From contig CM057064.1 of assembly GCA_029945375.1 (NCBI GenBank), forward strand, positions 1,178,001-1,242,000: 64,000 bases of DNA, given 5' to 3'. Each line of letters starts with the position of its first letter. The stretch's first letter is position 1. The notes below the pieces were generated by a model. The model ran no database searches, had not been told where the DNA came from, and was given only the letters and a program-made list of their open reading frames with translations. Shown here piece by piece: positions 1-11,657 of the stretch. Position numbers and translations under genes: made by a program. The stretch comes from Agaricus subrufescens. Lineage: Eukaryota > Basidiomycota > Agaricomycetes > Agaricales > Agaricaceae.

Positions 1-253
1 GAGAATAGCGAATTGATCAATAACAATAAACTAGTTGCTATCCAAGCTGTATCCAGTGATGTATATCTGATGATGTATATCAGAGCTGCATTATAACGAA
101 TCTTGTGATGAGGTGGGGTCGGTGATGGCGAGGAAAGGAGGAAAATATTTAGGCAATACAGTAGTGTCGGAGAACGTCGCATGTTTGGCCCGGTAAGCAG
201 CTGAAAGAGCGGTTAAGACGATTGAGTTGTTTGTAATCCGAGTGGGGTTGCGA
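1..253. other. 3' flank without recognised gene
   Basis: Short stretch downstream of the minus-strand AAA ATPase gene. I see no coding signal or RNA gene here; it probably includes that gene's 3' UTR. Confidence 0.4.
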
Positions 254-1607
254 CTAATCATCTTCCGCTAACCGTTCTATTTCATCGTTAACAACTGTCG
301 CTGGTAGAGGACTTGTGCCATCATGCACAAAGAAGTCTTCAAGAGCGAGCGGCCGTACGTTGAAACCCTGGATTGACTATGAGCCAGTCATCAAGAAGAA
401 GTACGGTAAGAGAGGTACCTCGAGTTGCCCTTTTGCCAACATCTCCTCATTTCCTTCTGCACTCCGCATGATCTCACGTACAGGAACCATAGCAGCATTT
501 CGACATAACTCTCTCAGGTCCGAGCCTGAATGACCTTCGGTAGCCTCTGCTAGCGCTACCATCGGAAAACCTGGCGCGAGTTGAGTGTCCTTTAGCATCT
601 AGTTGATAATATTCATCAACGGGGACAACCCAGAGTGTAGTAGAGAAACATACAAGGTTGAGAATTTTCAAGCGTTGATCATAATTCGGTAATCCGACTG
701 CGAAACGCTTGGGCATACGCCGGAGGATGGCAGAGTCAATGTCATTAGGTCGGTTAGTCGCGCCAAGGACTAGTATCCGGTCTGTGCTTGAAGTAAGACC
801 ATCCCAGAGGCTGTTATGGCTTCAGTTTCGGCAAGGCTTCTAGAAAAGAGAAGTACGCACGTCATGAATTCTGCTTTCATCATGCCTGTTACTTCGTGGT
901 CCCCCTTTGTCCTCTCTCGTAAGAAAGAATCAATTTCATCAATAAAGATGATGCTCGGTTGCACTTTGCGTGCGAGGCTGAAAAGTCCCGCCACAAGTTT
1001 GTTGGACTCTCCGTACCACTTATTGGTAAGGACGGATGCCGCGATATTGATAAATGTCGCCCCAGACTCCTTAGCAAGAGCCTTGGCAAGCATGGTCTTC
1101 CCGCACCCTGGTGGTCCAAACAATAGAACGCCTTTTGGTGCGCCTAGTAGGGATGAGGTTGATGTGAATAGATTGGGATAGAGTAGAGGATATATAACGG
1201 ATTCTCTAAGAGAGGATATGATTGTATCAAGCCCACCAATATCTGCAGCAGGAAACGTAAGATGCCACACTTATGAAGAAATTCAGCAGGAATGCAAGTA
1301 CCTGAGAAACGAACATTGATATCATCCGGATGAATGACTTCGTTTGCTACCCTCTCTGTCAAAGGGTTGAGTTACGAGGTTCGCGAGTGTCCGAGAAGAA
1401 CGCACTCTCATATTCGTCTAGTACCAGGCCAGAGTGACCAAGCCTTCGGAGTGCCTCTAGTTGTTTTTCCTTTACCTCCTCCTTCTTATCGGGACTCGTA
1501 ATACCATCGATGACCCACTGAACAAAAGGTCAGATGAAGCTGGCACAGTGGAACAGCATGACACGGGGACCCACTCGAACAGTGTAAAAGAGAGCTGCCT
1601 TGGTCAT
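254..1607 (-). CDS. MSP1: Msp1/ATAD1-type mitochondrial outer-membrane AAA ATPase
   Basis: AAA ATPase of the Msp1/ATAD1 family, which extracts mislocalised tail-anchored proteins from the outer mitochondrial and peroxisomal membranes. Joined exons give the family order: a helical region with LRRLG and LDEYE, then [14 protein letters not shown], Walker A (GPPGCGKT), pore loop KWYGES, Walker B (IIFIDEID), sensor-1 LGATNRP, a C-terminal AAA lid ([13 protein letters not shown]), and an acidic end ERLAEDD before the stop at 254-256. Introns I can place include 1405-1356 (restores LDEYEKRVANE) and 1301-1244 (joins NVRFS to DIGGLD); others follow EFMT, KILNL and KGQLE. All key ATPase residues seem present. 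The N-terminus is the weak point: a candidate ATG at 1607 opens a short hydrophobic segment that could be the membrane anchor, but the first splice is uncertain. Family assignment is firm; exact start is not. Confidence 0.85.
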
Positions 1608-2585
1608 CCATTTCTGTCAGAATTCGGAGAGATTCATATATGCGTTTTACACACTTGAGAAGCCAAAAATATGGCAACTAAACATCACATGAATCTCGTC
1701 AGTTGGATACAAGAAATGAATTCCCGGAACAACGCACCCTCGAAGACGGCTCGCCGAGTCGTGGGGGACACCATGAGTGAGATAGCGCTCAGCTAGAGTT
1801 GTTCGCAAAAGCGCTGGTTATCGGAGCCGTGGTCGGTGAGTGGAGCAGGGATGTGAAGGCAAAACTCCCGACACGATGAATGCAGTGACGTTGTGTCACG
1901 TCCCACTCCGGGTCACATTCCCGCTATTTATAGCTTTACCGGACAACTCGATGCAGCTAGGCACAACAGTCTCTTTCTACTTGCAATACCAGTCTGATCA
2001 AGCACAGCTACACCTATGACTCTGAGATGCAGTCATCAGCATCACTGCTAATGTTTCCACACTGAAAGTCATGGTCGCATCATACACGCCCTACAAAGCC
2101 AACTTGTGACCAAGCTGGATGCACAGCCTGTGCGATGCTTTATTCTTGAAATAGAGAGAAGTTTGTGTCTAGAAAACAGCATTGCTACCTGGATTGTGGT
2201 GCTGGTCGATCAAACGTAGGTTGTCCCTTCTTTCACAGAGTAAAACATGACCACCGAAAGTGCATACTACAGGCACTGACCGCGTTTGAATGAGTCAAAT
2301 CACTGATTTGAGGCCTGCTTGCAATTACTGAGCAGTACAAGCTTCAATGTCTTCAGCTATGATGATGAATGAAAACGGCCCTGGCCAACTCCACTCGGCT
2401 AATGCTGACCGTTCAAAGCTAGTAGGCTCCCGCTATAAGCCTGTATCCAGGCTACCTTGGACCCTGAACCCGACTGCCTTCTTACTCCTCACACCACATT
2501 TCGCATTGGCGACTACCTCCACTCTCTCTGAACCACTGTCTCTAGCTCTCCTTCGCCCTAATACTTCACTCCCTATTTTTTTTCT
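1608..2585. other. Intergenic, no gene seen
   Basis: About 1 kb between the divergent MSP1-like gene and the next plus-strand gene, so it should hold both promoters. A plus ORF at 2347-2589 is not in frame with the downstream gene and I could not connect it. No RNA gene or repeat recognised. Confidence 0.4.
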
Positions 2586-3805
2586 ATGAATACTACCGAA
2601 CAGAGAATCGACGATCAAGACAAGTCTGTTGACTACTCAGAACCACCTCTCGGGCTTGGAAAGAAAGATTGGTTAACAAATGGCGGACCGAGAAAGTACA
2701 TGAACACAGCGTCTCTCACACATAAGAAAGGAGCCAGTGCCAAGCTGACATTCACTGGTGAGATCATCCTTCTTCGAGCTATTAAAAATACATTGGTTGA
2801 CATAACATCTTTTCCTATCTTTAAAACGTTCATTTTTGGGACATCACAGGCTCGTCCGTTGCTGTCTACGGAATCGTGTCTCCATTGGACAACGACTCAG
2901 GAACCACCTCCCAGTACCTCATTGATGGGAACACCCCAACTACCTATACCACCAAGCCAGACAAAGCCGCACAATACGACGTGAAACTCTTTGAGTCAGA
3001 TACCCTTAAAGCCGGTCAACATACGCTCGAGGTTGTCAATGAAACGGAAGACGGTTGGCTCTGGCTCGACTACTTTGTCGTCTCAGAGAGGACAACAAAC
3101 TCTACCTCAGCGACGGCCTCCACCACCTCCACCACCGTCACCTCGTCTACATCCACCACAACAAGCACTTCCTCTACGCCCTCACCCACCGTGCTGCCGG
3201 TCAGCGCATCTTCAGGTTCTACATCTACAGTATTTGTCGATGCCCCCAGTCCCAGCATCACGGCCCCGTCAGACATGCCTGGTGCTACCAGTAGAAATCA
3301 CCACGACCCTCCTGCAGGCGTGGTCCTGGGCGCGATATCGGGTACTATATTCGGTATCGTGCTACTTGGCACCATCCTCTGGTTGATCCGGCGGAAGCTC
3401 GCCGATCGCTACGCAGATAAAGCCGCTATAATCCCTACCTTCGCCCCAAATTCATCTTCCAACGCTCACAAACTAGTACTTCCCTTCTCTAACTCGAACG
3501 TGACCCAGAATCAAAGCCGACACGAATACAATGTACCAGTCAGGGAGTCAAAGATGAATCCACCAAGTGCTGCCACTTGTGATGCCCAGTGGTCATCCTA
3601 CTACCAGAATCACGCCCCACGATTACCTCCTTCAGCGGTACCCCAGCTTCAACCACGCTCGTCACCTATTTCTCATATCCCTGGGCCTGCCGTACCACCC
3701 GGAGTTGGACACACACAAACAGATGTTTTCTGTGCGGGAAATCAACGTCAATCCTCATATATTCCACCTCCGGGATTAAACACCCTGACGAGTTTGGGGA
3801 AGTGA
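2586..3805 (+). CDS. Ser/Thr-rich single-pass membrane protein with lectin-like ectodomain
   Basis: Two exons (2586-2757 and 2850-3805; 92-nt intron with gtgaga donor and cacag acceptor) give about 375 aa. Residues ~1-140 resemble the beta-sandwich, galactose-binding-like ectodomain found in many basidiomycete surface proteins: an IDD motif near the start, SVAVYGIVS, and WLWLDYFVV at the end. A Ser/Thr-rich stalk full of TTS/STT repeats (~145-220) follows, likely O-glycosylated. Then comes one transmembrane helix (VVLGAISGTIFGIVLLGTIL), a basic stop-transfer RRK, and a disordered Pro/Ser-rich cytoplasmic tail. Function is unknown; a surface sensor or wall-linked role is inference. Odd point: this ATG gives no signal peptide, and an in-frame stop lies just upstream, so a short signal-peptide exon further upstream may be missing from the model. 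Confidence 0.75.
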
Positions 3806-4397
3806 GTGAAATACAAAGGCCAACAGACTGGCGTGGGAACGAATCTTCAGATTTGCCGATGCCGGTGATACCATTTCAAACTCCGTGATTCCTTCACACT
3901 CGACTATAAGGGTTTTTAGCAGATTTTTAGTCTCTTTCAAGTTAAGAAAATTGTTTAATGTATTCCTTTCTGATATGTAGCATCTATGTGGCTTCTACGT
4001 CATCGTTATATACCCTTTTATGAGAAAAGAGAAAACAAGGTATAAATAAATATCCATAAAGGGAATACAATGGTAAAACAAGCAGAGACGATAAACAAGG
4101 ACTAAGGCTGTGGAAGTGTTGTATAAAATCTGTTAGATGAGGGCTCTGGCTCTAGGTTGTTCAGCGCCCCCCGCGAAACAGGACCGCAAAGACACCAGAA
4201 TTCCTATAACCACCAACGAGAATGACAACTTGAAATTACGCACGGCTAAGCGGACCGGAGAGGCAGTGTCCTCCAGCGTATAACCCTCAAAACAGGTGAG
4301 CAGATTAAAATCCAAACGTCGAGTGGCAATTTCTGATAGCCTTGTCATTGAAAAGAAGGTGGTTAGGCAAACCATAGCACCTGTGCCTCCCCTGTGT
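3806..4397. other. 3' flank and weak first repeat copy
   Basis: Downstream of the membrane-protein gene. AT-rich sequence to about 4130 is compatible with a 3' UTR and terminator. Around 4185-4235 a stretch resembles the caaagacacc segment of the tandem repeats that follow, so it may be the eroded end of an earlier copy. Confidence 0.35.
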
Positions 4398-5290
4398 GAC
4401 TGGTCTACAGCACCATTTCACGCACTCGGAGAGGAATCGACAAAGGTACGGGTTCTATAAAATCGTCAGAGAAAAATCGACTCAGAGAAGACCAGGAATT
4501 CCAGAAAAGTGGGTGATCTCACCGTCGACGCGCCTCGAGATGTTGCCCATGAATAGTGGGAAGCGAGAAACAGGAATAGGAATAAGGCCGTGGTCGGACG
4601 GTAGTTTACAGCAGAGCAAGTAGCAGGCAGACTCACCAAATGATCAAAGGCCAAAGAACGGCAAGGAACAGGAATGGACAGGAGGAGGGGAGGCGGGAGG
4701 TGGTGGTAGTGCCCAGTGTGCCACTCTCGAGTGACTGGTCTACAGGACCATTTCACAGGCTTGGCGAGGGAGGTCATTGAACAGACTATGGCATGAAGCC
4801 TGTAACCTCGTCAGAGAAGAAGCGGGTGAAAGAGAAAAAGGAATACAAGGCCTCACTGGTCAACGGACCGCGAAATCTCGTCCAAAGACACCGGCCAACA
4901 AGGAACAAGAACTTGGACGGTCGGCGGCAGTATTCAGCAGGATGAACTGCGGGGAGACGCCTTAAATTGTCAAAGGCCAAGGCCGGTGAGGGCTATGGAA
5001 GGGAGGGGTCGGACGTGTCTAGCATGCCGCCAAAGAGTGTCTGGTCTACAGTACCCTTTCACGGACTCGGCGACGAGATTAATTAAATCGAAAAGGCGTG
5101 AGCTCTAGTATAACCCCGTCGGATAAGAAGCGAGTGAAAGAGGATAAGGAATATAAGGCCTCACTCATCAACGGACTGCGAAATCTTGTCCAAAGATCCG
5201 GCCAACATGGAGCAAGAATTTTGTGGGAGAGCGGTAGCATATAGTAGAGGGAGCAGTAGGCAAGCACCTCAAATTATTAAAGGCCAAAGA
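4398..5290. repeat. Diverged tandem repeat, three units of ~250-336 bp
   Basis: A landmark string (ctggtctacag followed by acc.tttca) starts near 4398, 4734 and 5041, spacings 336 and 307. Shared blocks follow in the same order: a cgtcagagaag-like string, a run like gtgaaagaga.aaggaata, aaggcctcact, caacggac.gcgaaatc, the block around ccaaagacaccggccaac, and finally cctcaaattatt/cttaaattgtcaaaggcc. The second and third units align over most of their length; the first is more eroded. No long ORF is shared. Origin is unclear: it could be a satellite-like tandem duplication or remnants of a non-coding element. Confidence 0.65.
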
Positions 5291-5399
5291 CGGCGGGGGG
5301 GCAGGGGAAGAGGAGGACGATGGGGGCGACAAGGAGGACGCGACATTCAGTCTGAGGGAGGAATAAAAGTGGGGGGTAAGAAAGGCGAGGGTGAAGGTC

Positions 5400-6423
5400 C
5401 AGTTTGATACCTGTGTAGACCCCCAAGATTTGAAAACACGAAATATTAGATCTGTTTCGTAATTTTGCGGCTGTGGTGTTTCTTGTTTTTTTGTTGCTAT
5501 GTTTCCATATCAGAACCAAGTATCGAGTATTGAGTCGTGCCGGAGGTATGATTCATTTAATGCTCTCGCATTATTTTTGACTGATGTCTATGCGTGCGTC
5601 CGAATACAGTTTAGATCAAAGCGCAAGCACTGCGGGAATGTGATGATGACGAGTGGGGCTTGGCCCCTACCCGAAACCCAAACCTTGACCGACACGGCGC
5701 AGGATCATCCCCGGCTGATATTGTAGAGCTCCTAATGCATCGACGTACATTGGAATGCTTCCTGATCTTACGTTGATGCTGCCCATAATTATGACCTGTT
5801 GCATAAGACCCTTTTGTGGGTTGTTTCCCATTTAGCAAGATATCTTCACATGAACACCCTGACTCGAGCTATATACGAGTTAGTTGGACAAAATTGATAA
5901 CATAAGGTTCGGGGCACCACACATTCATTCACTGGTAGTTGTTACCGAAATTGTCCTTACTCCGAAGCCCTTCCTGTGGCATCGTAACTGATCGATCACC
6001 AATGACTATCAAATTAGAAAATACCCTGTTTCGAGAAATTTTGCACAAAAGGTCCGGTTTCCCCAGCTAAGCCGGCTGCGGATAATGAGTCGGAGGTCTG
6101 ACGAGCAATCCAAGGTGTTAAGGACGCGTGATGCAACAACTGTAGAATTTCTGTCTATACATTGACGTAGGCTACTGTTATTCTAGATATACGGAACATC
6201 AAAATCTCGACGGCAAGAAAGACGAGCTACAGTTAAATAATCAAGAAGTTCAAAGACTAAGTATTCTATAGTCAATGAATAGGAATATATAGCTATAAAT
6301 CTAGCGAACTGTTGGAGGTTGAATGAGCAATAAGACACAAAGAAACACGTCGTGAAAGGCGTACCAAAAGTTTTTCATTGCTAATTGCAGAGAAATGGGT
6401 CACTGGGGCTGTAACATAGTGAC
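5400..6423. other. Intergenic, no gene seen
   Basis: About 1 kb between the repeat block and the 3' end of the small minus-strand gene. Only short ORFs without recognisable similarity or splice connections. Confidence 0.4.
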
Positions 6424-6786
6424 TTAAACCGCCGTCTGCAATCCGAGGTCTCCTACGGGTGACTGAAATTCGACACCGACAGTGGTTTCCCCTCCTGGAT
6501 TGTTCCCTTGCTCATGAACAACTTCATTGCTGGAGTCGGGTCTACGGCGGTGAATGACACTGGATACTTCTCTCTTAAGCCAGTTGAGTACGTCGGGGAT
6601 AGTATACCTCCCAATGGCACCCAGAACATGATTGATACACAAGATAGCAACGACTTCCCAAAAGGGGAGCCTGAATTTGAGGGGAGAAGACGTATTGGTA
6701 CTGGCGGTGTCTTGTTCGACGGGCTCAGCGAGGAGCAATGCATATGCAGAGGAGATAGCGAAGAAGACGAGGGCTAGAGAACGCAT
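6424..6786 (-). CDS. Small type I membrane protein, 120 aa
   Basis: Single-exon ORF of 120 codons. It starts with a good signal peptide (MRSLALVFFAISSAYALLLA), a short ectodomain with an NTSS N-glycosylation site, then a hydrophobic stretch (FWEVVAILCINHVLGAIG) that can span the membrane, and a basic segment (LKREVSSVIHRRR) leading into a Gly/Glu-rich tail. A TATA box sits ~40 bp upstream at a sensible distance. No known family recognised. Size and plan (signal peptide, short ectodomain, one helix, ~50-aa tail) match two other genes at 14.6 and 15.4 kb, although sequence similarity is weak. Function unknown. Confidence 0.6.
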   Translation of the reverse strand: MRSLALVFFAISSAYALLLAEPVEQDTASTNTSSPLKFRLPFWEVVAILCINHVLGAIGRYTIPDVLNWLKREVSSVIHRRRPDSSNEVVHEQGNNPGGETTVGVEFQSPVGDLGLQTAV

Positions 6787-9700
6787 TGGGTAAAGAGTAA
6801 GAAACAGACAGAGAAGGGGACGGTTTATATACCCAAGAACCTGGCTGATTGCCTATTTCGTGCAAGGAAAAAGTACAGAGGTTGCATTTTTGTGTGATCG
6901 ACGCCTTGACCTCAGGGTCGACACCCATCTGTCGAAGTGCAGTGCCATCAATGCGCTAGCTCTGCAGATAATGTGATTATTTTTAGACGACCTTGAAAAA
7001 TGTGGGAAGCTGGTTTCGACCTTTGGCACCGTAAACAGACTAAAATTGCAGGGTGGTGAATGAGCATTGAGATGACGAAAAACGCAAGATGTATAGTGTG
7101 TACCTAGAGTAGTATGACGCCAATGTACGCGGTCGACAGATTGAGCTACGCTCCCTCGATGGCCTGTCGCCAAAATACTCAAAAAGAAGACTAGAGACTG
7201 CCTGCAAATCGGTCGAATGTCTCATTACTCTTGTGGAGGAAACTTGAGAGTCTCAGTGACCCACATCCCTCGGGCGTCGGATCATATTTAGAGTTCAAAT
7301 GCCAGCAACATGAATTCGGAGCCGGGAAAAACTTGAATTCTCTTGTCGCAAACAATTGGATAAAACAATCTACACGAGCACGTCTAATCTCTGGACCCAG
7401 AAGTTTTCGCAGGACTACTGCGGACGTTGTTAGGTACTCGGGCCTATAGCAGCACAGTGGTCCAAGGCACCCGCCATCAGTTGTTGTCTAGTATGTGGCA
7501 CCAAGCGGCGCCACGTTTTTGAATAAGCGACGTATCTTGAGGCATCATTTAGATTCTCTGAATGCGTCACTCGTCGAGATCGAGATTCAGTGATTTCGCC
7601 AGATGAGAGCGTTCGCTAGAACGTAAAAACCATTCTGTCGGTTGAATTGAGTTCCAACGCTGCGGATAAGGGACAGCGAGAAGTAAATTACCGGCGGGAG
7701 CAACGGAGACCGCATTTTTTCAGCAACAGTCAACCCCGGATAGGCTCCAGGGACTAGAATTCACAATTGTGTGATATTTTTTCATCTCCTCCATCGGCAT
7801 TGACCGGAACGAAAATCTACGACCGAAAAACTTGGGACACAGCAGCCAGACTGGAATACGGACTGGGTGGACAAGGATGGGGGATTAAGTCGATAGGGTG
7901 GGGGAGAAACAGAGTAGTACAAGAGCATAAGAACTAGAAAACAAGAGCTCGAGGTGTGACAACCAACAAGGGCTTTTACCCACGCCTAGCGTGTAATAGG
8001 TTCCGGGCAATGTGGATGTTATTTTTTCCGCTGCTCGATTACGCTGGTATCAGAGATGGGGATAAGCCAGAGCAGCATTGACATATGACGCCTGATTCTG
8101 AGACAAGTAGGGAGGGATGCACCAAAATGCAGTCTTGGCATGCCGCGTAGCATGGCTCCGAAATTCGGTGTACTGGTCCGTGACCCGGAAATTTCTCTTC
8201 ACAATTGTGATAGTGGTGTAGTAGCCCACCCACCTGAATAGTTGCCCCTGCGCTTTGCCCAACCTCGAAGATTGTCCTCCAATACCGTGTCTTTCAACCA
8301 ATAATCATCGTGGAGCGCTCCCGTCTCCAGAGAGGAGTCAGAAAGTCGAAAAAGGTATAGATCAATGTCATCTTTGGGATGCCTTCCGTGGAATCCAAGG
8401 AGTGATGCGGCGCTCGTGCTTGCGCGTGCGCACGAGTGAAATATATTGTAAGTCGGCCATCAGTCTCTCACCAATGGTGACAGAGAAAAGAGAAGCTAGC
8501 CGACTGGAGAACGCCAATTCATCAAGAAAAATAATTCCGTCAAGCTCTATACAAACGCCTTGACGATTTCAGTTCCCTGAGATCGTGCCGTCCGCATAGA
8601 TAAGGTACCGAAAGAGACGCGGAGCCCTGCTTGAGAGGAGTCATGGACAGAGCACTTCCATATGGCTCAATTGACCGCCTGTTCTTCGAGATTCTGTCAA
8701 ATTCTACCCATCGTAGATCTTGGGACTGAAAATTTTTACGGTTGGTTCGGCCGGTGAGGTTGGCCGACCTGTGACAGGCAAGTTGTGAACTGTGGGTCCG
8801 CAACAAACAAACGTCGACCGAGAATGCCGGTATCCAAGTTACCGACTTGCTTTTACCACTGAAAACCTGCACGTAATGCCAGCCTCGGCCTCGACCACCT
8901 GCCGTCATTGGGCATTTGGGATCGGCCCAAGTGAGGGAGGGATAAAACAGGCCACCACACCGCGGTGCAATGCCGAATTCTGGTTGTCAAGTATGATTCG
9001 AAACATCGGCGGCTGATGGAACACTCACGCGACCATGTCCAGTCAAAGAAAAAAAAAACCCCCGTGCACTGCCCCTGTTAGTCAGGGAACAGCAATGGAA
9101 GCACTAGATGCGCATAAACGCATTCCACGAGGCACCCCGAGGAATGGAGAGGTCAAGTTATCGATGAGCAAGCTAAAGAAGCCCACGGTGGAGTCGCAAA
9201 CGCCGATCGCGTACCGGAGGATATGAGCAGGGGATTTGGTAATCCGAACCAGAGACTGATGTGTAGGAACATGGTTCGGTAGCTCGTTTGCCTTTTGCGA
9301 GCTCCTCACGGCAGGGAAGGATGACCAAGGTCCGCAATGTGCGGTCGACTTATGGGCCTAGGGCAAGCCTACGCAACGCAAAAGATAGAGAGTCAGCGTA
9401 GGCCAAGGCCTGAAGAACGAAGTACGCACTAACTTTCGTTCGTCCGCCCAATGCTCTCGGCGTGCGCGAGACTGATGTCCTACAAGTGACCAAGTTTGGG
9501 GACGACATACCTGACTCGCCGGAAGAACCTCAGGCCCTAAACAGGTGTTCGGTATGGGAGACTATAGGTTGGATCATCATAGTCCACCCTATATGTATGT
9601 GGTACGAGGTATGGCTTCAACATCCACAACATTCAAGGACAATGGCGGAAGCGTCTTGGGTAGGGGACGAAAGAATCCACTTCACAGCACAGGGAATTAT

Positions 9701-11568
9701 ATACTCTGTCAACAGGATTCAAATTAGAATAGCGCAGCGTCTATCAAAACCTGCCACCTGACGGTACGGATAAATGATCGGATACCGATGATATTGATGA
9801 GAACGGACTAACAATGTGTATGCTTCCCACAGTCTACCCCGTTTGTGCCTCTACGTCTCAGCGTTGTCGAAACGCCGAAAAATATGGAGCCCATCTACGA
9901 ATGGGTATCTTTGAGCCAAAATAAAGTCATCCGGAAGAGGAGCGAGCCCGTCTAATGGACGTCAAACAGATGATCCAACAGAGGCAGATGAAGGTAAGTG
10001 ACGTGGAAAAAGGGAGTTGTCTCCAAGAAAAGGCCGTAACATTTATATACCTCACGGTAATACAAACGGTAACGTTGAAGTGGATTACGGACCGACCTAT
10101 GGGAACGCCGCAGGGTGCCTACCAAGTCCTTTGAGGCCCAGCACCGAAGAAGTTCTTTTAGGGACCCTGACAGCTGGAAGGGGTAGGCCTCTTACACAGT
10201 TGTGGGCCCACAACTGTCGTTCTATTTTGGGGACACGCCGACTAGCAGGATCCTATACGGCAAGTTTCAAATATGCTAAAGCCACGCGTAAGGCATGAAG
10301 GAAGACGAGTAACGAACAACACACCTCAGAAGATTCGTGAATACTACTTTTCCAGCCCCATTCGCGTTGACTCCTGCGTGTTAGCGGCCCAGAGAAGCTA
10401 CGTTTTGAATGCGAATGGTCGCAGAGGGACAGTGTTCCCGGGCCATAACCATTTCATCGGTTGCTATCCATCTCGTTGTCTGGTACGAGAGCCTAGGTCG
10501 AAGAGAGTCAAGGGTGTGAGAAGCGAAGAGGTAAAAAAAACAGTCTGCCGGTGTTGTCCGGGAAATGGTTACAATACAGCGGCTGTGGGTCGGTGTGTCA
10601 CAGTAACTGCTGGCTTTTGTAGTCCGTGTCGCGAGTCAGGTCTACAGAGCAAATGGCGAAGCTCCATACAATACGGTGAATGCGAACAATGCGGTTGTGT
10701 CACGTCTTCTTCAGAAATGCATGTGATCCACCCATTCGGGATTGCCCCAATAGAGCTCGAAAACTTGGCCAAGGACCTTAAACCAGACGGTTGAGTTTGG
10801 TGAAAGGAACGCTACCAAATGAACAAGTTGGCCGTATTCTGGGTTTGGAGGTACGATTGAAACCTGAGTCACCTGGAAATGAAGAAACATCCGCCTGCCA
10901 CGTTATTGCCAATGCCTTCCTCAAGCTTCGAGAATCTTAGTTCTACCTCCTCCCATCCAACTGACCGTTACACTACCGGAACTAGGAACAAACGTATAGG
11001 TATGTCTCACTTATTTCTGTATCAGCGGTTGTTTTGTGTATCCTCATTCGCCTTACTGGGCAGAACTGCTGTATGCCGCGGCGAACACGGGCCTTTTGTG
11101 CCATGTCAAATGTTCTGTTTGGTTACATGTAGGGCTCTAGAAATGATCCCAGTGTCGGTTAATATATTCGAGGATGGAAAGGAGGCGAATGACATTCAAC
11201 TGAAACAACTGCGAAGGTACACTCGCCGGCACCATCTGAGCCGCAAACTCGATCTCAATTCGGGCCTTTCACGTCTGGTATGACCTGGGTACGACTACTG
11301 GTGGCTACGACGCTCCACTTGTCGAGTGGCCAACTGTTCTTTTAAAAGCGACTTTTTATCCCACGCCGGGTTTCCCGGTACGAGTTTGTTTTGATGGGGT
11401 ATTTTGATAGGCAGATTCAGTTGTATTTGGCCGCCCATGTGGCATTGCCCCTATGATAAGACCGGGTCCAACATCTATACAATACCTTTTTTGCTTCGAT
11501 CATACCTACGGCTATCCGGACCCCCTATGATGAGCAACCCACCTGACCGTGGCAGTGGGTAACAAGCA
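6787..11568. other. 4.8 kb stretch without a convincing gene
   Basis: All six frames carry only short, scattered ORFs without conserved motifs or sensible splice links. The longest, at 10273-10794 (173 codons, rich in Cys), is about what chance gives in a window this size. No transposon hallmarks (TIR, LTR, DDE or RT motifs), tRNA B-box or microsatellite stood out. It may be old, decayed repeat or regulatory spacer. Confidence 0.45.
6824..6831 (-). promoter_or_regulatory. TATA box of the 120-aa membrane protein gene
   Basis: TATATAAA on the minus strand, 38-47 bp upstream of the ATG at 6786, which fits a short leader. Supports the ORF being a real gene. Confidence 0.5.
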
Positions 11569-11577
11569 TATATATAA
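11569..11577 (+). promoter_or_regulatory. TATA box upstream of the FMN oxidase gene
   Basis: TATATATAA about 80-90 bp before the ATG at 11658, placing transcription start some 50 bp upstream of the start codon. Confidence 0.5.
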
Positions 11578-11657
11578 GTTCTCGAGAAGTCCTTCAATCC
11601 TTCTTGTGACCGTCCGCAATATCCGAGCCCCTTTTTCTTAACCTATCGATATCATCG

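Noticed and set aside
8540..8908. 122-codon minus ORF with Gly/Arg/Ser-rich sequence
   Set aside because: Low-complexity content, no conserved motif and no neighbouring exons that fit.
10017..10794. Overlapping ORFs of 93 and 173 codons, the latter Cys-rich
   Set aside because: No recognisable motif, no TATA or splice support, and one or two ORFs of this length are expected by chance in a 64 kb window.
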